A DNA stretch of 64,000 bases from Streptomyces sp. NBC_01439 (GCF_036227605.1 NZ_CP109487.1:2604001-2668000); one strand, 5' to 3'. Positions 26,982 through 36,106 are shown, counted from the first letter of the stretch. The notes: generated by a model from the sequence alone, not told the origin. Program-made: numbers and translations.

Positions 26982-27797
26982 TCAGGCGTTGCGCCCGATG
27001 GTGTTCCGGATCCAGTCCGCGTAGGCCGGCACGTCGGTGTAGAGGCCCGGCCCGGCCGAGCACGCGAGGCCCGGGGCGCCCGGGCCCGAGGTGACCCCGA
27101 TGAGTTCCCACCGCCCGTGCCGGCCCTCGCGCAGTTGTGGCCCGCCGGAGTCCCCGAAGCACGCCATGGCGCCGGGCACGCGGCTGATCGTGCACAGCCG
27201 GGTCCGGTCCGCATAGCCGGGGGCGCACTCGGCGTCGGCGCCCCTGCGCGTCGCGAGCTCCTGCAGCCGCTCAGCGAACTTCAGTTCGGTGTCGACGGTG
27301 GTGCCGAACCCCAGGATCCGGGTCGGGGTGCCGGGCCGCCCGGCCCGCTCCGCGATCCGGACGGGCTTCTGGGTGACCGGCCGGTCCAGGCGCACCAGCG
27401 CGAGGTCGTCCCGGTTGGCGGCCTTCCCGTCACCGTTCGCGTAGCCGGGGTGGACGACGGTCCGCTCGATGGCGCGGACGGTTCCCCCGGACTTCCGGCG
27501 CTCGCTGCCGATCCGGACGGTTCCCTCCAGTTCGAGGCCGTCGCCCTGCACGCAGTGGGCCGCCGTCAGCACCCACTGCGGATCGACCAGCGACGCCCCG
27601 CACGTGCCGTCGTACAGACCGAGCTCGGGCGCCGATTCCGGGATCGTCGCCATGAACGGGTAACGCTCCGTGGGATCGGTCCCGTTGACGATCGCGCCGG
27701 CGCTGCCGGTCATCGCGGTGGCGCACACCGCGACGGCGAGCGCGCCGACGGCGGCCGTGCGCGCCGCGCCGCGGCGCAGGGACTTCAAGCTGAGCAT
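26982..27797 (-). CDS. Secreted trypsin-like serine protease (S1 family)
   Basis: 271 residues. The Sec signal peptide ([20 protein letters not shown], then [12 protein letters not shown]) is followed directly by [15 protein letters not shown], the mature trypsin N-terminus. The catalytic triad is visible: His in WVLTAAHC, Asp in [10 protein letters not shown], Ser in [10 protein letters not shown]. Four further cysteines fit disulphides. The start is ATG at 27797 with GGAGG seven bases upstream. It would be exported and autoactivated. It lies beside the RiPP cluster but on the other strand, so a role in leader removal is only a possibility. Confidence 0.9.
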   Translation of the reverse strand: MLSLKSLRRGAARTAAVGALAVAVCATAMTGSAGAIVNGTDPTERYPFMATIPESAPELGLYDGTCGASLVDPQWVLTAAHCVQGDGLELEGTVRIGSERRKSGGTVRAIERTVVHPGYANGDGKAANRDDLALVRLDRPVTQKPVRIAERAGRPGTPTRILGFGTTVDTELKFAERLQELATRRGADAECAPGYADRTRLCTISRVPGAMACFGDSGGPQLREGRHGRWELIGVTSGPGAPGLACSAGPGLYTDVPAYADWIRNTIGRNA

Positions 27798-27948
27798 CCA
27801 GGGTCCTCCAGTCGTCGATCCGGACGCATCCACCCTGTTCGTCCTCGATCCGCCCGACCATCCGGGTAGCGGGCCCGATCACGGTGGGGATGTCCCCCGG
27901 TCCCCGCCGTCCGCCCCGGCCCGGCCCGGAGCCGACCCTCCGTCACAT

Positions 27949-27969
27949 ATATATCGGCAGGCGATATAT
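27949..27969. promoter_or_regulatory. Palindrome ATATATCG-N5-CGATATAT at the padR promoter
   Basis: Perfect 8-bp arms ending ten bases before the chosen padR start. PadR proteins bind such AT-rich palindromes (ATAT-type), so it is the likely autoregulatory operator. The -10 box probably lies within it. Confidence 0.7.
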
Positions 27970-27979
27970 GCTCGGCAAC

Positions 27980-28318
27980 ATGACGAAACGATCGCCGTCG
28001 CTGACGGAATCGCAGTACTTCATCCTGGCGGCCCTCCAGGAGGGCCCCCTGCACGGCTACGGCATCATCAAGGCCGCCGAGCGGGTCACGGACGGACGGC
28101 TCACCCTCGCCGTCGGCACCCTCTACGGCGCACTGGAACGGATGGAACGCTCCGGGTGGGTCGCGGCCGACCACGAGGAGATCGTGGACGGGCGGGCACG
28201 GCGCTACTACCGGCTCACCGACGACGGCGGGCGCACGCTCCGCCAGGAGGCCCTGCGCATGCAGAAAGCGGCGGCGGTCGTCATCGGACGCCACTCCCTC
28301 AAGGCGGTCCAGGCATGA
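27980..28318 (+). CDS. PadR-family transcriptional regulator
   Basis: 112-residue winged-helix regulator with the classic PadR pattern: FILAALQEGPLHGYGIIKAAE, VGTLYGALERMERSGWV, and RARRYYRLTDDGGRTL. ATG at 27980 is chosen because the in-frame ATG at 27968 falls inside the palindromic operator; no clear Shine-Dalgarno precedes either. The stop overlaps the next start (ATGA), so PadR and the membrane protein form a coupled pair, as is common where PadR controls a membrane or efflux protein. Confidence 0.88.
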   Translation: MTKRSPSLTESQYFILAALQEGPLHGYGIIKAAERVTDGRLTLAVGTLYGALERMERSGWVAADHEEIVDGRARRYYRLTDDGGRTLRQEALRMQKAAAVVIGRHSLKAVQA

Positions 28319-29265
28319 ACCGTGTACTGCTCGCCGCCTACCCCAAGCAGTACCGCGCCCAGCAGGGGAAGGAGATCCTCGACTGCCTGGACGAGGCGTA
28401 CCCGGGCCGCTCCTGGCCACCGCCGCGGGAGGTCCTCGCTCTGGCGCGCGGTGGGGTAAGGGCCCGTGCCCGCGCCGTGTCCGAGGACCCGGCGCGGCCG
28501 TGGTGGCTCGACGGCTTCCACCTGGCCGCCCTCGCCCTGGCCGCCCTGGCGCTGGTGCCGTACCTGCAGGACGTATGGCACTGGGCCCTGCGCATCGAGC
28601 CCGGCGGCCACACCACCGGTTTCGAGCACCCGGGCTGGTTCCCCTGGACGCAGGGTCCCGACACCCGCACGAGGCTCCTGCCCTACGGCCTGCTCCCCCT
28701 CGTCAGTCTGATCGCGCTGCTGCGCGGGAAGGCCTGGATCGCATTGCCGGCCTCGGCCGCGATGTTCTGTGTCGGGTCCGGGCTCGCCGGCACGACGCTC
28801 TTCGGTGACGAGGGAGTAGTGGGCATCGGCTACTACGGGCTGGGCGCTCCGCTGCGGGCCCACGACCTGGTCCTCTCGGGCCTCCTGCTCCTGACGTGCG
28901 CCGTACTGGCGGCCGGCCGGCCGGGCCGGTTGCGCCGCCGCTCCTACGGCTGGCTCGTCCCGCTGGCGGGTGCCCTGTTCGTGGCGGGCTCCCTGCACCT
29001 CACCTCGGGTGATCCGTGGTTCCAGCGCGGCCAGTTCGCCATCGAGATCGCCGCGTTGATCGCTGCGTGGGGCGTCACGGCGGCCACCGGCGACCACCGG
29101 TGGCTCGTCCCCGTCGCCGCGTTCTCGATCGTGCGCACCACGGCGATCTTGACGCAGCCGTACCTCATGGACTCCCTGCCCAGCCAGGTCGTACTGCTCT
29201 GCCTGATCACGCCGATCCCGTTGCTGGCCGTCACCGCGCAACGCAGGCGGACCAGCGCCGCCTGA
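28315..29265 (+). CDS. Membrane protein coupled to PadR
   Basis: 316 residues. The first 60 are cytoplasmic (AAYPKQYRAQQGKEILDCLDEAYPG, a stretch frequent in PadR-linked membrane proteins), followed by about eight hydrophobic segments with small polar loops. The ATG overlaps the PadR stop by four bases. No transporter signature is recognised. The gene ends nine bases before the decayed murA fragment. Confidence 0.75.
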   Translation: MNRVLLAAYPKQYRAQQGKEILDCLDEAYPGRSWPPPREVLALARGGVRARARAVSEDPARPWWLDGFHLAALALAALALVPYLQDVWHWALRIEPGGHTTGFEHPGWFPWTQGPDTRTRLLPYGLLPLVSLIALLRGKAWIALPASAAMFCVGSGLAGTTLFGDEGVVGIGYYGLGAPLRAHDLVLSGLLLLTCAVLAAGRPGRLRRRSYGWLVPLAGALFVAGSLHLTSGDPWFQRGQFAIEIAALIAAWGVTAATGDHRWLVPVAAFSIVRTTAILTQPYLMDSLPSQVVLLCLITPIPLLAVTAQRRRTSAA

Positions 29266-29273
29266 ACAGCGTG

Positions 29274-29350
29274 AACGTGGACCACTCCCCTTGCGAGGAT
29301 CCGGTCGCGGCGATGAGCCTGCTCGCCGCCGCGGCCGTCACGGAGTCGGA
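29274..29350 (+). pseudogene. Decayed fragment of the HTH-MurA gene
   Basis: These 77 bases align without gaps to 20431-20507 inside the intact murA, with 7 mismatches (about 91% identity), in the same orientation. In the murA frame five of the seven changes alter the amino acid, and the frame continues into unrelated sequence, so it is not functional. It corresponds to about murA residues 300-325 and overlaps the last 13 bases of hisS, whose stop codon it supplies. It probably marks a recombination junction. Confidence 0.85.
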
Positions 29351-30675
29351 GTCGGAGTCCAGTTCGTGGGGTCGGACGCCGTCTGCTCGCCCGTTGCCAG
29401 ATCCTTCACCTCGTGCGCCGCCCCCTCCTCGAAGGGCGGGAACCAGACGAACGGGATGCCCTTCCGGGATGCGTAGCGGACCTGCTTGGCCACCTTGTCG
29501 GCCTGGTGGTAGAGCTCGACGTTCATCCCCCGCCCGCGCAGGCGCGCGGCCGTGGTCTCGGCCTCCTTCCAGCGATCGGCCCGCGGGACGACCACGAGGA
29601 CGTCGGTGGGGCACTTCGCGCCGGTCTCCAGGAGCCCCTCCGCCAGTAGCTTGGCGAAGATGCGCGTCAGTCCGATCGACATGCCCACGCCCGGAAGGCT
29701 GCGCCGGATGAAGGATCCGGTCAGGTTCTCGTAGCGCCCGCCGGAGCAAATGCTGCCGTAGTCGGGCCAGTCGACGAACTTCCCCTCGTAGACCGTTCCC
29801 GTGTAGTAGTCGAGCCCCCGAGCGATCGAGAGGTCGGCGACGACGCTGCCGGCCGGCAGGTCGTCGAGGGAATCCAGTACGTGGCTCAGCTCGCCCAGGC
29901 CCTCGGTGAGCAACTCGGACGTCACGCCCAGGCCCTTGATGTCGTCCACGACGGCCGAGCCGGTGCCGCGCGTCCGAGCGAGCGCGAGGCAGGAGTCGAC
30001 GGTCGGCGCGGACAGGCCGACTTCACCGGAGAGGATCTTCGCGACGCCCTCGGGGCCGACCTTGTCCAGCTTGTCGACCGCACGAATCACGGCCAAGGAG
30101 TCATCGATGCCGAGTCCCTCGTAGAAGCCCTGGAGGACCTTGCGGTTGTTGACGTTGATCGTCCAGGCGGGCAGGTTCAGGCCGGTCATGACCTCGTGGA
30201 TCAAGCGCGGCAGCTCGGCGTCGAAGCGCAGCGGCAGGTGGTCGACGTTGATCACGTCGATGTCACATTGGGTGAATTCACGGAATCGCCCGTCCTGAGC
30301 CCGCTCGCCGCGCCATACTCGCTGCATCTGATAGCGCTTGAACGGGAACACGAGCTCGTTAAAGTGCTGCGCCGTGTAGCGCGCGAACGGCACGGTCAGA
30401 TCGAAGTGCAGGCCGATCCGGGAATCACTGGCGTCATCGGCATCTTCCTGCAACCTTCTCAGTGCATACACCTCGTTGGACGTTTCGCCCTTGGCGGTGA
30501 GTACGGAAAGGGGCTCCACCGACGGCGTCTCGATCGAGCAAAATCCATACTTCTCGAAGCCCGACCGAATGAGGTCGAGCCACTGCTGCTCGACCCTGCG
30601 GATTTCAGGTAGCCATTCGGGAAATCCGCTGACGGGAACGGGGCGGACCAGCGGGGACTCGGTCATCGGCGGCAT
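29338..30675 (-). CDS. hisS: Histidyl-tRNA synthetase, atypical (probably second) copy
   Basis: Class II tRNA synthetase of 445 residues that charges tRNA-His. Visible: motif 2 KRYQMQRVWRGERAQDGRFREFTQCD, the histidine-binding loop ARGLDYYTGTVYE, SGGRYENL, motif 3 around GVGMSIGLTRI, and a C-terminal anticodon-binding domain (TDVLVVVPRADRWKEAETTAARLR). The chosen start is ATG at 30675 behind GAGAG; ATG at 30666 is also possible. The Pro-Thr repeat tail and the stop lie in repeated GAGTCG units and in the murA-derived fragment, so the 3' end has been rebuilt. It lies in an accessory segment, not with housekeeping genes; Streptomyces normally carries hisS elsewhere, so this may be a resistance or replacement copy. 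Confidence 0.88.
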   Translation of the reverse strand: MPPMTESPLVRPVPVSGFPEWLPEIRRVEQQWLDLIRSGFEKYGFCSIETPSVEPLSVLTAKGETSNEVYALRRLQEDADDASDSRIGLHFDLTVPFARYTAQHFNELVFPFKRYQMQRVWRGERAQDGRFREFTQCDIDVINVDHLPLRFDAELPRLIHEVMTGLNLPAWTINVNNRKVLQGFYEGLGIDDSLAVIRAVDKLDKVGPEGVAKILSGEVGLSAPTVDSCLALARTRGTGSAVVDDIKGLGVTSELLTEGLGELSHVLDSLDDLPAGSVVADLSIARGLDYYTGTVYEGKFVDWPDYGSICSGGRYENLTGSFIRRSLPGVGMSIGLTRIFAKLLAEGLLETGAKCPTDVLVVVPRADRWKEAETTAARLRGRGMNVELYHQADKVAKQVRYASRKGIPFVWFPPFEEGAAHEVKDLATGEQTASDPTNWTPTPTP

Positions 30676-30929
30676 TCTCTCTCTTCGCTCCGAGGCGTTC
30701 GACATCCGAGTCGCGCCGGCGGGTACGCATCCGCGGCCTCGCGCGAACGCCGGTGGCCAGCGTCTTACAGAGTCCCGCGCGGCAGCAACCGACTTGAAGC
30801 GGCGCGACGGACACCGATGTGCCGAAACCACTCGCCTCCATCTCACCCCTCGTCAATACTGGTATCGAATTCAACTTTCTGGGTATCTTGAACGCCGTTC
30901 AACGAGCACTCGCTACCCAGGAGTTACCG

Positions 30930-31449
30930 ATGGCCATTTCGCCCCGCACCACGTCGATGACGGCGAAGAAGCGCTACAGAGACCCTCACCGTCATCGCCG
31001 CCGTTCTGTCCCTCGCCGCCTGCGACCCGGCCGCACCGGCCACCACGCCGAGCACCAGCGCCACCGTCACCGCCAGTGCGAGCGCGAGCGCCAGCCCCTC
31101 CGTGGCGCAGACCAGCCCGAGTCCGAGCGCCAGCGCAACCCCGAGCGCCGACCCCACTACGGCGGCGCCGACCACCGCGGCACCGGTCGCCGAGCCCACC
31201 ACCCAGGCGCCGGCACCCACCAAGGCCGCCCCCGCCCCGCCGGCTCCCACCCGTGCCCGCACCCAGGCACCCGCGCCGGAGCCCACCAAGGCGAGCACCG
31301 ACTGCTATCCCCGCTCCAACGCCGGCAACTGCTACAAGGCGGGTCAGATATGCCGGAAGGCCGACGTCGGCACGTCCGGGCGGGACGCGGGCGGGCGCAC
31401 GATCCACTGCCGGAAGGACGACAGCGTGGGTCAGCGCTGGGGCTACTGA
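30930..31449 (+). pseudogene. Frameshifted Ser/Thr/Pro-rich lipoprotein gene
   Basis: AGGAG at 30921 precedes ATG 30930, giving MAISPRTTSMTAKKR, after which the frame becomes nonsense. One frame over, starting at about 30973, the sequence reads TETLTVIAAVLSLAAC, a lipoprotein h-region and lipobox, then a long Ser/Thr/Pro/Ala linker and a Cys-containing C-terminal domain (DCYPRSNAGNCYKAGQICRK) ending at 31449. Removing one base near 30975 would restore a continuous lipoprotein of about 170 residues. The downstream frame has no good start upstream of the lipobox. It is either a true pseudogene or an assembly error. Confidence 0.7.
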
Positions 31450-31492
31450 CCGCCCGCCCACGGTCGACCGTCGTGGGGCCCGCCGACGGGCC

Positions 31493-32329
31493 CTACGCCG
31501 CCTGGGGGGTGAAGGGGTGGAGGGAGTCCTTCCCCGGTTCGACGATGCCGAAGGTGCTCTCCGGAACTTCGTTCCAGGCGCCGGGGAGGTCGCCGAGGGG
31601 TTCAGAGACGACCAGGCGGGTTTCGTCGGAGACCTCCTGGAGGAACTCCATGTCGGGGTGGAGCCTGCGCAACGCGTCCACCCGGCTGCTGTAGAACAGC
31701 GTCCTCGACTTGCCCTGGCTGGAGTAGCGGAAGGCCCAGAGGCGTTCGCCGTCGCTGATGGCGAGGGTCATTTGGAGCGGGTACTCCACACCGTGCTCGC
31801 GGCCGACGCGCTCCACGACGCCCGCCATCTTGGCCACTGCGCCCGGCGGGTCCGTCTCCAGGCCGAAGGTGAGCGCCAGGTGGAACATCACCTCGGAGTC
31901 CGTCGTCCCCTCGACGTCGGGGTACAGCGCCGGGTCGACGAGCAGGGTGAGGTCCCGCCGCATCCGGTGGAACTCGGTGATGGCACCGTTGTGCATGAAC
32001 AGCCAGCGGCCGTGCCGGAACGGGTGACAGTTCGTCTGCTGCACCGCCGTGCCGGTCGATGCCCGGATGTGGGCGAAGAACAGCGGGGAGCGGACGTGGT
32101 CCGCGATCTCCCGCAGGTTGCGGTTGTTCCAGGCGGGCCCGATGTCCCTGAAGGTCGCCGGGGTGGCGGTGGCCTCCTGCGTGTACCACCCGACGCCGAA
32201 GCCGTCGCCGTTCGTCGTCTCCACACCCAGCCTGGAGTGCAGGCTCTGGTCGATCAGCGAGTGGGCCGGTTTGTAGAGGATGGTTTCGAGCAGCAGGGGT
32301 GTTCCCGAATACGCGAGCCATCGGCACAT
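31493..32329 (-). CDS. Class II glutamine amidotransferase (YafJ/EgtC-like)
   Basis: 278 residues. The N-terminal nucleophile fold begins MCRWLAYSG with Cys2 as catalytic residue. Further class II motifs: TTNGDGFGVGWY, FAHIRASTG, NCHPFRHGRWLFMHNGAI and GTTDSEVMFHLAL. There is no synthase partner domain, as in YafJ-type proteins and EgtC, which removes gamma-glutamyl groups in ergothioneine synthesis. No egt genes flank it, so a specific role is not assigned. It is convergent with the frameshifted lipoprotein gene. Confidence 0.85.
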   Translation of the reverse strand: MCRWLAYSGTPLLLETILYKPAHSLIDQSLHSRLGVETTNGDGFGVGWYTQEATATPATFRDIGPAWNNRNLREIADHVRSPLFFAHIRASTGTAVQQTNCHPFRHGRWLFMHNGAITEFHRMRRDLTLLVDPALYPDVEGTTDSEVMFHLALTFGLETDPPGAVAKMAGVVERVGREHGVEYPLQMTLAISDGERLWAFRYSSQGKSRTLFYSSRVDALRRLHPDMEFLQEVSDETRLVVSEPLGDLPGAWNEVPESTFGIVEPGKDSLHPFTPQAA

Positions 32330-32523
32330 GAGCCATCACCTCGGGGGTGCAACGCAGATAACCCCTCCATTGTGGCCGCGCCCCCTGCTGACCGCCACGC
32401 GGAACGGGCCGGGCCCGGCGGCAAGGTGGTCATCAGGCCACTCTGCGGCTCGATGGGACGCGGTCCTGGCCAGGCGGGCGCTCGCGCGGCAGAATCGGGC
32501 GTTCGTAGGACGAGGGGGCTGCC

Positions 32524-33966
32524 GTGACCGTGGGAACGAACTCCGCAGCGGGGACCGGTAAGGCGGTGCCCGGGCTCGCCGGGGTGCCGTTGGTCGGGTC
32601 GCTGTTCGACCTGAAGTCCGACTCCCTCGGTACCTATCTACGGGCCCAGCAGCAACACGGTGACCTGGTACGGATCACGGCCGGTCCGCCCGGGATGCGC
32701 GCCGAGCTGTACTGCGTCTTCTCCCCCGCGGGCGCCCAGCAGGTGCTGGCCTCCGACGCGGCCCGCTTCCGCAAGGACAACCGCTTCTACCAGGAGGTCC
32801 GGGAGTCCGTCGGCAACGGACTGCTGACCAGTCAGGACGAGGACTACCTGCGCCAGCGCCGGCTCGTGCAGCCGCTGTTCACCCGGCGCCGGGTGGACGG
32901 CTACGCCGAGGCGATCGCCGCCGAGACCGCAGCGGTCATCACCGCCTGGGGCGGGGTCCCGGGCCGCATCGTGGACGTCTCCGACGAGATGACGCACCTC
33001 GCCCTGCGCGCCGTCGCCCGCATCCTCTTCGGCACCGACGTCGAGGCCACCGCCCACGTCGTCGCCGAATGCTTCCCGGTCATCACCGACTACGTACTGC
33101 GCCGCGGCTACTCACCCGCCAACGTCCCGCGCCAATGGCCCACCCCCGGCAACCGGCGCGCGGCGGCCGCGATGGACGAGCTCTACGGGGTCTGCGACAG
33201 GATCATCGCGGAGCGCCGGCGCCCCGGCGCCGAGACCGGGGCCGAGACCGGCACCGGGGCCGGCACCGGGGCCGGCACCGGCACTCCCGGCGAGGACCTG
33301 CTGACGCTGCTCGCCGCCGCCCGGAGTGCGGGCGACGGGGAGTTCGACGCCGCCGAGCTCCGCGACCAAGTGCTGATCTTCCTGCTCGCCGGGCACGAGA
33401 CGACCGCCACCTCCCTCTGCTTCGCCCTGCACCTGCTGGCCCGCCACCCCGAGGAGCAGGACCGGGCCCGCGAGGAGGTCTCCCGCGTGCTGGGCGACCG
33501 TACGCCCGGCGCCGCCGACCTGGAGCGGCTCCCGTACCTCACCCGGGTCCTCAAGGAGGCCATGCGGCTCTATCCGGCCGCGCCGGTCATCGGGCGCAAG
33601 GCCGTCGCCACCACCCGGATCGGCGAGCACACCGTCCCCGCGGGCGCGGACGTGATCCTGGCGCCCTGGGTGACGCACCGCCACCCCGCCTACTGGCCGG
33701 ACCCGGACCGCTTCGATCCCGAGCGCTTCACGCCCGAAGCGGAGGCAGCCCGTCCGCGCTACGCCTGGTTCCCCTTCGGCGGGGGCCCGCGCGCCTGCAT
33801 CGGGCAGCACTTCTCGATGCTGGAGTCGGTGATCGCGCTGGCGATGATCCTGCGGGCCTACGCCTTCGAGGCCGTGGACACCGAGGTCCCGGTCGGCGCC
33901 GGGATCACCCTGCGGACGACCGGCCCGGCGCGCTGCCGGATCCGACGCCCGGACACCCTCTCGTAG
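32524..33966 (+). CDS. Cytochrome P450 monooxygenase
   Basis: Haem-thiolate monooxygenase of 480 residues. The haem-ligand loop FGGGPRACIGQHF, the K-helix KEAMRL (ExxR), the I-helix oxygen-binding motif AGHETT, and the PERF region FDPERFTPEA are all present. The organisation resembles the class II-like CYPs of actinomycetes (CYP102/CYP132-like) rather than the short soluble type, but lacks a reductase domain. A low-complexity GAETGAETGTGAGTGAGTGT insert encoded by tandem 12-base units (about 33230-33284) lies before the I-helix. No ferredoxin gene is adjacent. Substrate unknown. GTG start with GAGGGGG upstream. Confidence 0.92.
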   Translation: MTVGTNSAAGTGKAVPGLAGVPLVGSLFDLKSDSLGTYLRAQQQHGDLVRITAGPPGMRAELYCVFSPAGAQQVLASDAARFRKDNRFYQEVRESVGNGLLTSQDEDYLRQRRLVQPLFTRRRVDGYAEAIAAETAAVITAWGGVPGRIVDVSDEMTHLALRAVARILFGTDVEATAHVVAECFPVITDYVLRRGYSPANVPRQWPTPGNRRAAAAMDELYGVCDRIIAERRRPGAETGAETGTGAGTGAGTGTPGEDLLTLLAAARSAGDGEFDAAELRDQVLIFLLAGHETTATSLCFALHLLARHPEEQDRAREEVSRVLGDRTPGAADLERLPYLTRVLKEAMRLYPAAPVIGRKAVATTRIGEHTVPAGADVILAPWVTHRHPAYWPDPDRFDPERFTPEAEAARPRYAWFPFGGGPRACIGQHFSMLESVIALAMILRAYAFEAVDTEVPVGAGITLRTTGPARCRIRRPDTLS

Positions 33967-34020
33967 TCCCTTGTCACGGATATACGGGATGCGGGCAGGT
34001 CAGGGCAGGCCATAGTGTCG

Positions 34021-34536
34021 ATGCCCGTGGAACCACTCACCGAGAAACAGATCCGCTCGTCCTTCGTGAACTGCACGAAGGGCGAGGCGGCGCGGCTGCG
34101 CCTGCCGCTCGACTTCGCCGAACTGCCCTGGAAGGACCTGGACTTCCTGGGGTGGGTGGACCCGGGAGCGCCCCTGCGGGCCCATCTCGTGCTGCCCCGG
34201 GAAGACCGTGACGGTCCGCTGGGGATCTCACTGCGCGTCCCGGCCGTCGGCCGCACCAGTGTGGTGAAGTCCAGCCTGTGTCAGATCTGCCTGACGGGTC
34301 ACGCCTCCTCCGGGGTCACCCTGCTCGCCGCGCCGCTCGCGGGTGCCCGCGGCCGCGAGGGCAACACGGTCGGCACCTACATCTGCGCGGACCTCGCCTG
34401 CCCCCTGTACGTGCGCGGCAAGCGCCAGGCGAAGCTGCGGGCCGGGCAGTACGAGGAGTCCCTGACGCTGGACGAGCGGCTCGCCCGCATGTCCGACAAC
34501 CTGGACGCCTTCGCGGCCCGCGTCACCGCGGCGTAG
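34021..34536 (+). CDS. FBP-domain (treble-clef zinc finger) protein
   Basis: 171 residues. Zinc-ligand pairs are visible as LCQIC and CADLACP, flanking a basic stretch (YVRGKRQAKLRAGQYEES), the pattern of the C-terminal FBP zinc finger shared with some elongation factor G-binding proteins of Gram-positives. The likely role is ribosome or EF-G binding, but this is by family similarity only. The start could be GTG 34015 or ATG 34021. It is convergent with the MFS transporter gene. Confidence 0.75.
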   Translation: MPVEPLTEKQIRSSFVNCTKGEAARLRLPLDFAELPWKDLDFLGWVDPGAPLRAHLVLPREDRDGPLGISLRVPAVGRTSVVKSSLCQICLTGHASSGVTLLAAPLAGARGREGNTVGTYICADLACPLYVRGKRQAKLRAGQYEESLTLDERLARMSDNLDAFAARVTAA

Positions 34537-34552
34537 CGGCGTAGCGGGCCCC

Positions 34553-36106
34553 TTACGTCCGGTCGGCCGCCGGCTTGTGGTTGCCCTGGAGGCGAGCGAG
34601 GTCCGAGGGGCGCACCTGGATGACGAACAGTGCGATCAGCGCACCGACCAGGGTGAACAGGGAGGCCACGACGAAGGCCGCGCTGATGCCGGAGGTGAGG
34701 ACCTGGTCGCCCCACGGTTTCGGGAGCTGCCCGGTGCGTTGGAAGAAGGCCTTCTGCACCGGGCCGGCGGTGCTGAGGAACTCCGGGATCTGCTCCTTGG
34801 CCTCGTTGCGGCTCGCCGTGCCGTAGACGGTCACCAGAATCGACAGGCCCAGCGAGCCGCCCACCTGCTGCATCGTGTTCAGCAGTCCGGACGCCGCTCC
34901 CGACTCCCGGTCGGTGACGTTGGACAGGGCCATCAGCGTCAGCGAGACGAACTGCAGGCCCATGCCGAGGGCGAAGAGCAGCATCGGGCCCAGGATGCTG
35001 CCGAGGTACGTCGAGTCGACGTCGGTCTGTGTCAGCCAGGCGAGGCCGGCCGCCGAGGACAGCGCACCGGTGACCATGAAGGGCTTGGGGCCGAACTTCG
35101 GCAGCAGTTTCGCGGTGGTCGCCGCGCCGACCGCGATCACCGCGCTGACCGGCAGGAAGGCGAGGCCGGCCTGGATCGGGCTGAAGCCCAGCACGATCTG
35201 CACGAAGAGGGTCAGGAAGAAGAACATGCCGAAGATCGCGCAGGCGAGCATGAGCATGATGCCGTAGGTCCCGGCCCGGTTGCGGTCGGCGAACATGTGC
35301 AGCGGGGTGATCGGCTGCGGCGAGCGCCGTTCGTTGAGGATGAAGAGGGTCAGCAGGACCACGGCGGCGCCGAAGGAGCCGAGGGTGACCGGGTCTCGCC
35401 AGCCCTCCTGGGATGCCCTGATGAAGCCGTAGACGAGCGAGACCATGCCGAGGGTGGACAGCAGCGCGCCCGCGAAGTCGAAGTGTCCGGGGTGGCGTTC
35501 GGACTCGTGCAGGACCTTCGTGGCCAGCACCGCGATCACGATGGCGATGGGGACGTTGACGAAGAGCACCCAGCGCCAGTCGAGCCATTCGACGAGGATT
35601 CCGCCCGCGAGGAGCCCGATCGCACCGCCGGCGGCCGAGACGCCGGCGAACACGCCGAACGCCCGGTTTCGGGCCGGGCCTTCGCGGAAGGTGGTGGTGA
35701 TCAGCGCGAGGGAGGTCGGGGAGGCGATCGCGCCGCCGACGCCCTGGAGGGCGCGTGCGGCCATCAACTGGCCTTCGTTCTGGGCGAGTCCGCCGAGGAG
35801 CGAGGCGAGCCCGAAGAGCAGGACGCCGAAGATGAAGACCCGTTTGCGGCCGAGGATGTCGCCGGTGCGGCCGCCGAGGAGCAGCAGCCCGCCGAAGGCG
35901 AGGGTGTAGGCGTTAACCACCCAGGAAAGGCTCTCGGTCGAGAAGTTGAGGGCGGTCTGGATGTGCGGCAGTGCGATGTTCACGATCGTGATGTCGAGGA
36001 CGACCATGAGTTGACAGGAGGCGATGACGAACAGGGCGAGTCCGCTGTCGCTTCCCCGGACCTTGCCTTCGGTCCCGCTGTTGCTCGGCGATGCGTTCGG
36101 ATCCAC
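34553..36106 (-). CDS. MFS transporter, DHA2 (EmrB/QacA, 14-segment) family
   Basis: Drug:proton antiporter-like protein of 517 residues with about 14 hydrophobic segments. Motifs: LDITIVNIALPHIQ (motif D1), the loop 2-3 GGRTGDILGRKRVF (motif A), and the motif C-like GVSAAGGAIGLLAGG. Such pumps export hydrophobic compounds, though some move amino acids or peptides. Its start is 56 bases from a GTGACATTTCAC box and divergent from the S9 peptidase, so it could belong to the collagen regulon, for example exporting excess metabolites; that link is positional only. Confidence 0.88.
   Translation of the reverse strand: MDPNASPSNSGTEGKVRGSDSGLALFVIASCQLMVVLDITIVNIALPHIQTALNFSTESLSWVVNAYTLAFGGLLLLGGRTGDILGRKRVFIFGVLLFGLASLLGGLAQNEGQLMAARALQGVGGAIASPTSLALITTTFREGPARNRAFGVFAGVSAAGGAIGLLAGGILVEWLDWRWVLFVNVPIAIVIAVLATKVLHESERHPGHFDFAGALLSTLGMVSLVYGFIRASQEGWRDPVTLGSFGAAVVLLTLFILNERRSPQPITPLHMFADRNRAGTYGIMLMLACAIFGMFFFLTLFVQIVLGFSPIQAGLAFLPVSAVIAVGAATTAKLLPKFGPKPFMVTGALSSAAGLAWLTQTDVDSTYLGSILGPMLLFALGMGLQFVSLTLMALSNVTDRESGAASGLLNTMQQVGGSLGLSILVTVYGTASRNEAKEQIPEFLSTAGPVQKAFFQRTGQLPKPWGDQVLTSGISAAFVVASLFTLVGALIALFVIQVRPSDLARLQGNHKPAADRT

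Noticed and set aside
31102..31449. Independent 115-residue gene starting at GTG 31102
   Set aside because: The frame extends upstream into a lipobox, so this start would fall inside the linker of the frameshifted lipoprotein.
33230..33284. CRISPR-like or regulatory repeat array in the P450 gene
   Set aside because: The 12-base units are in frame, encode a Gly/Thr/Ala linker and have no spacers; simple low-complexity expansion.
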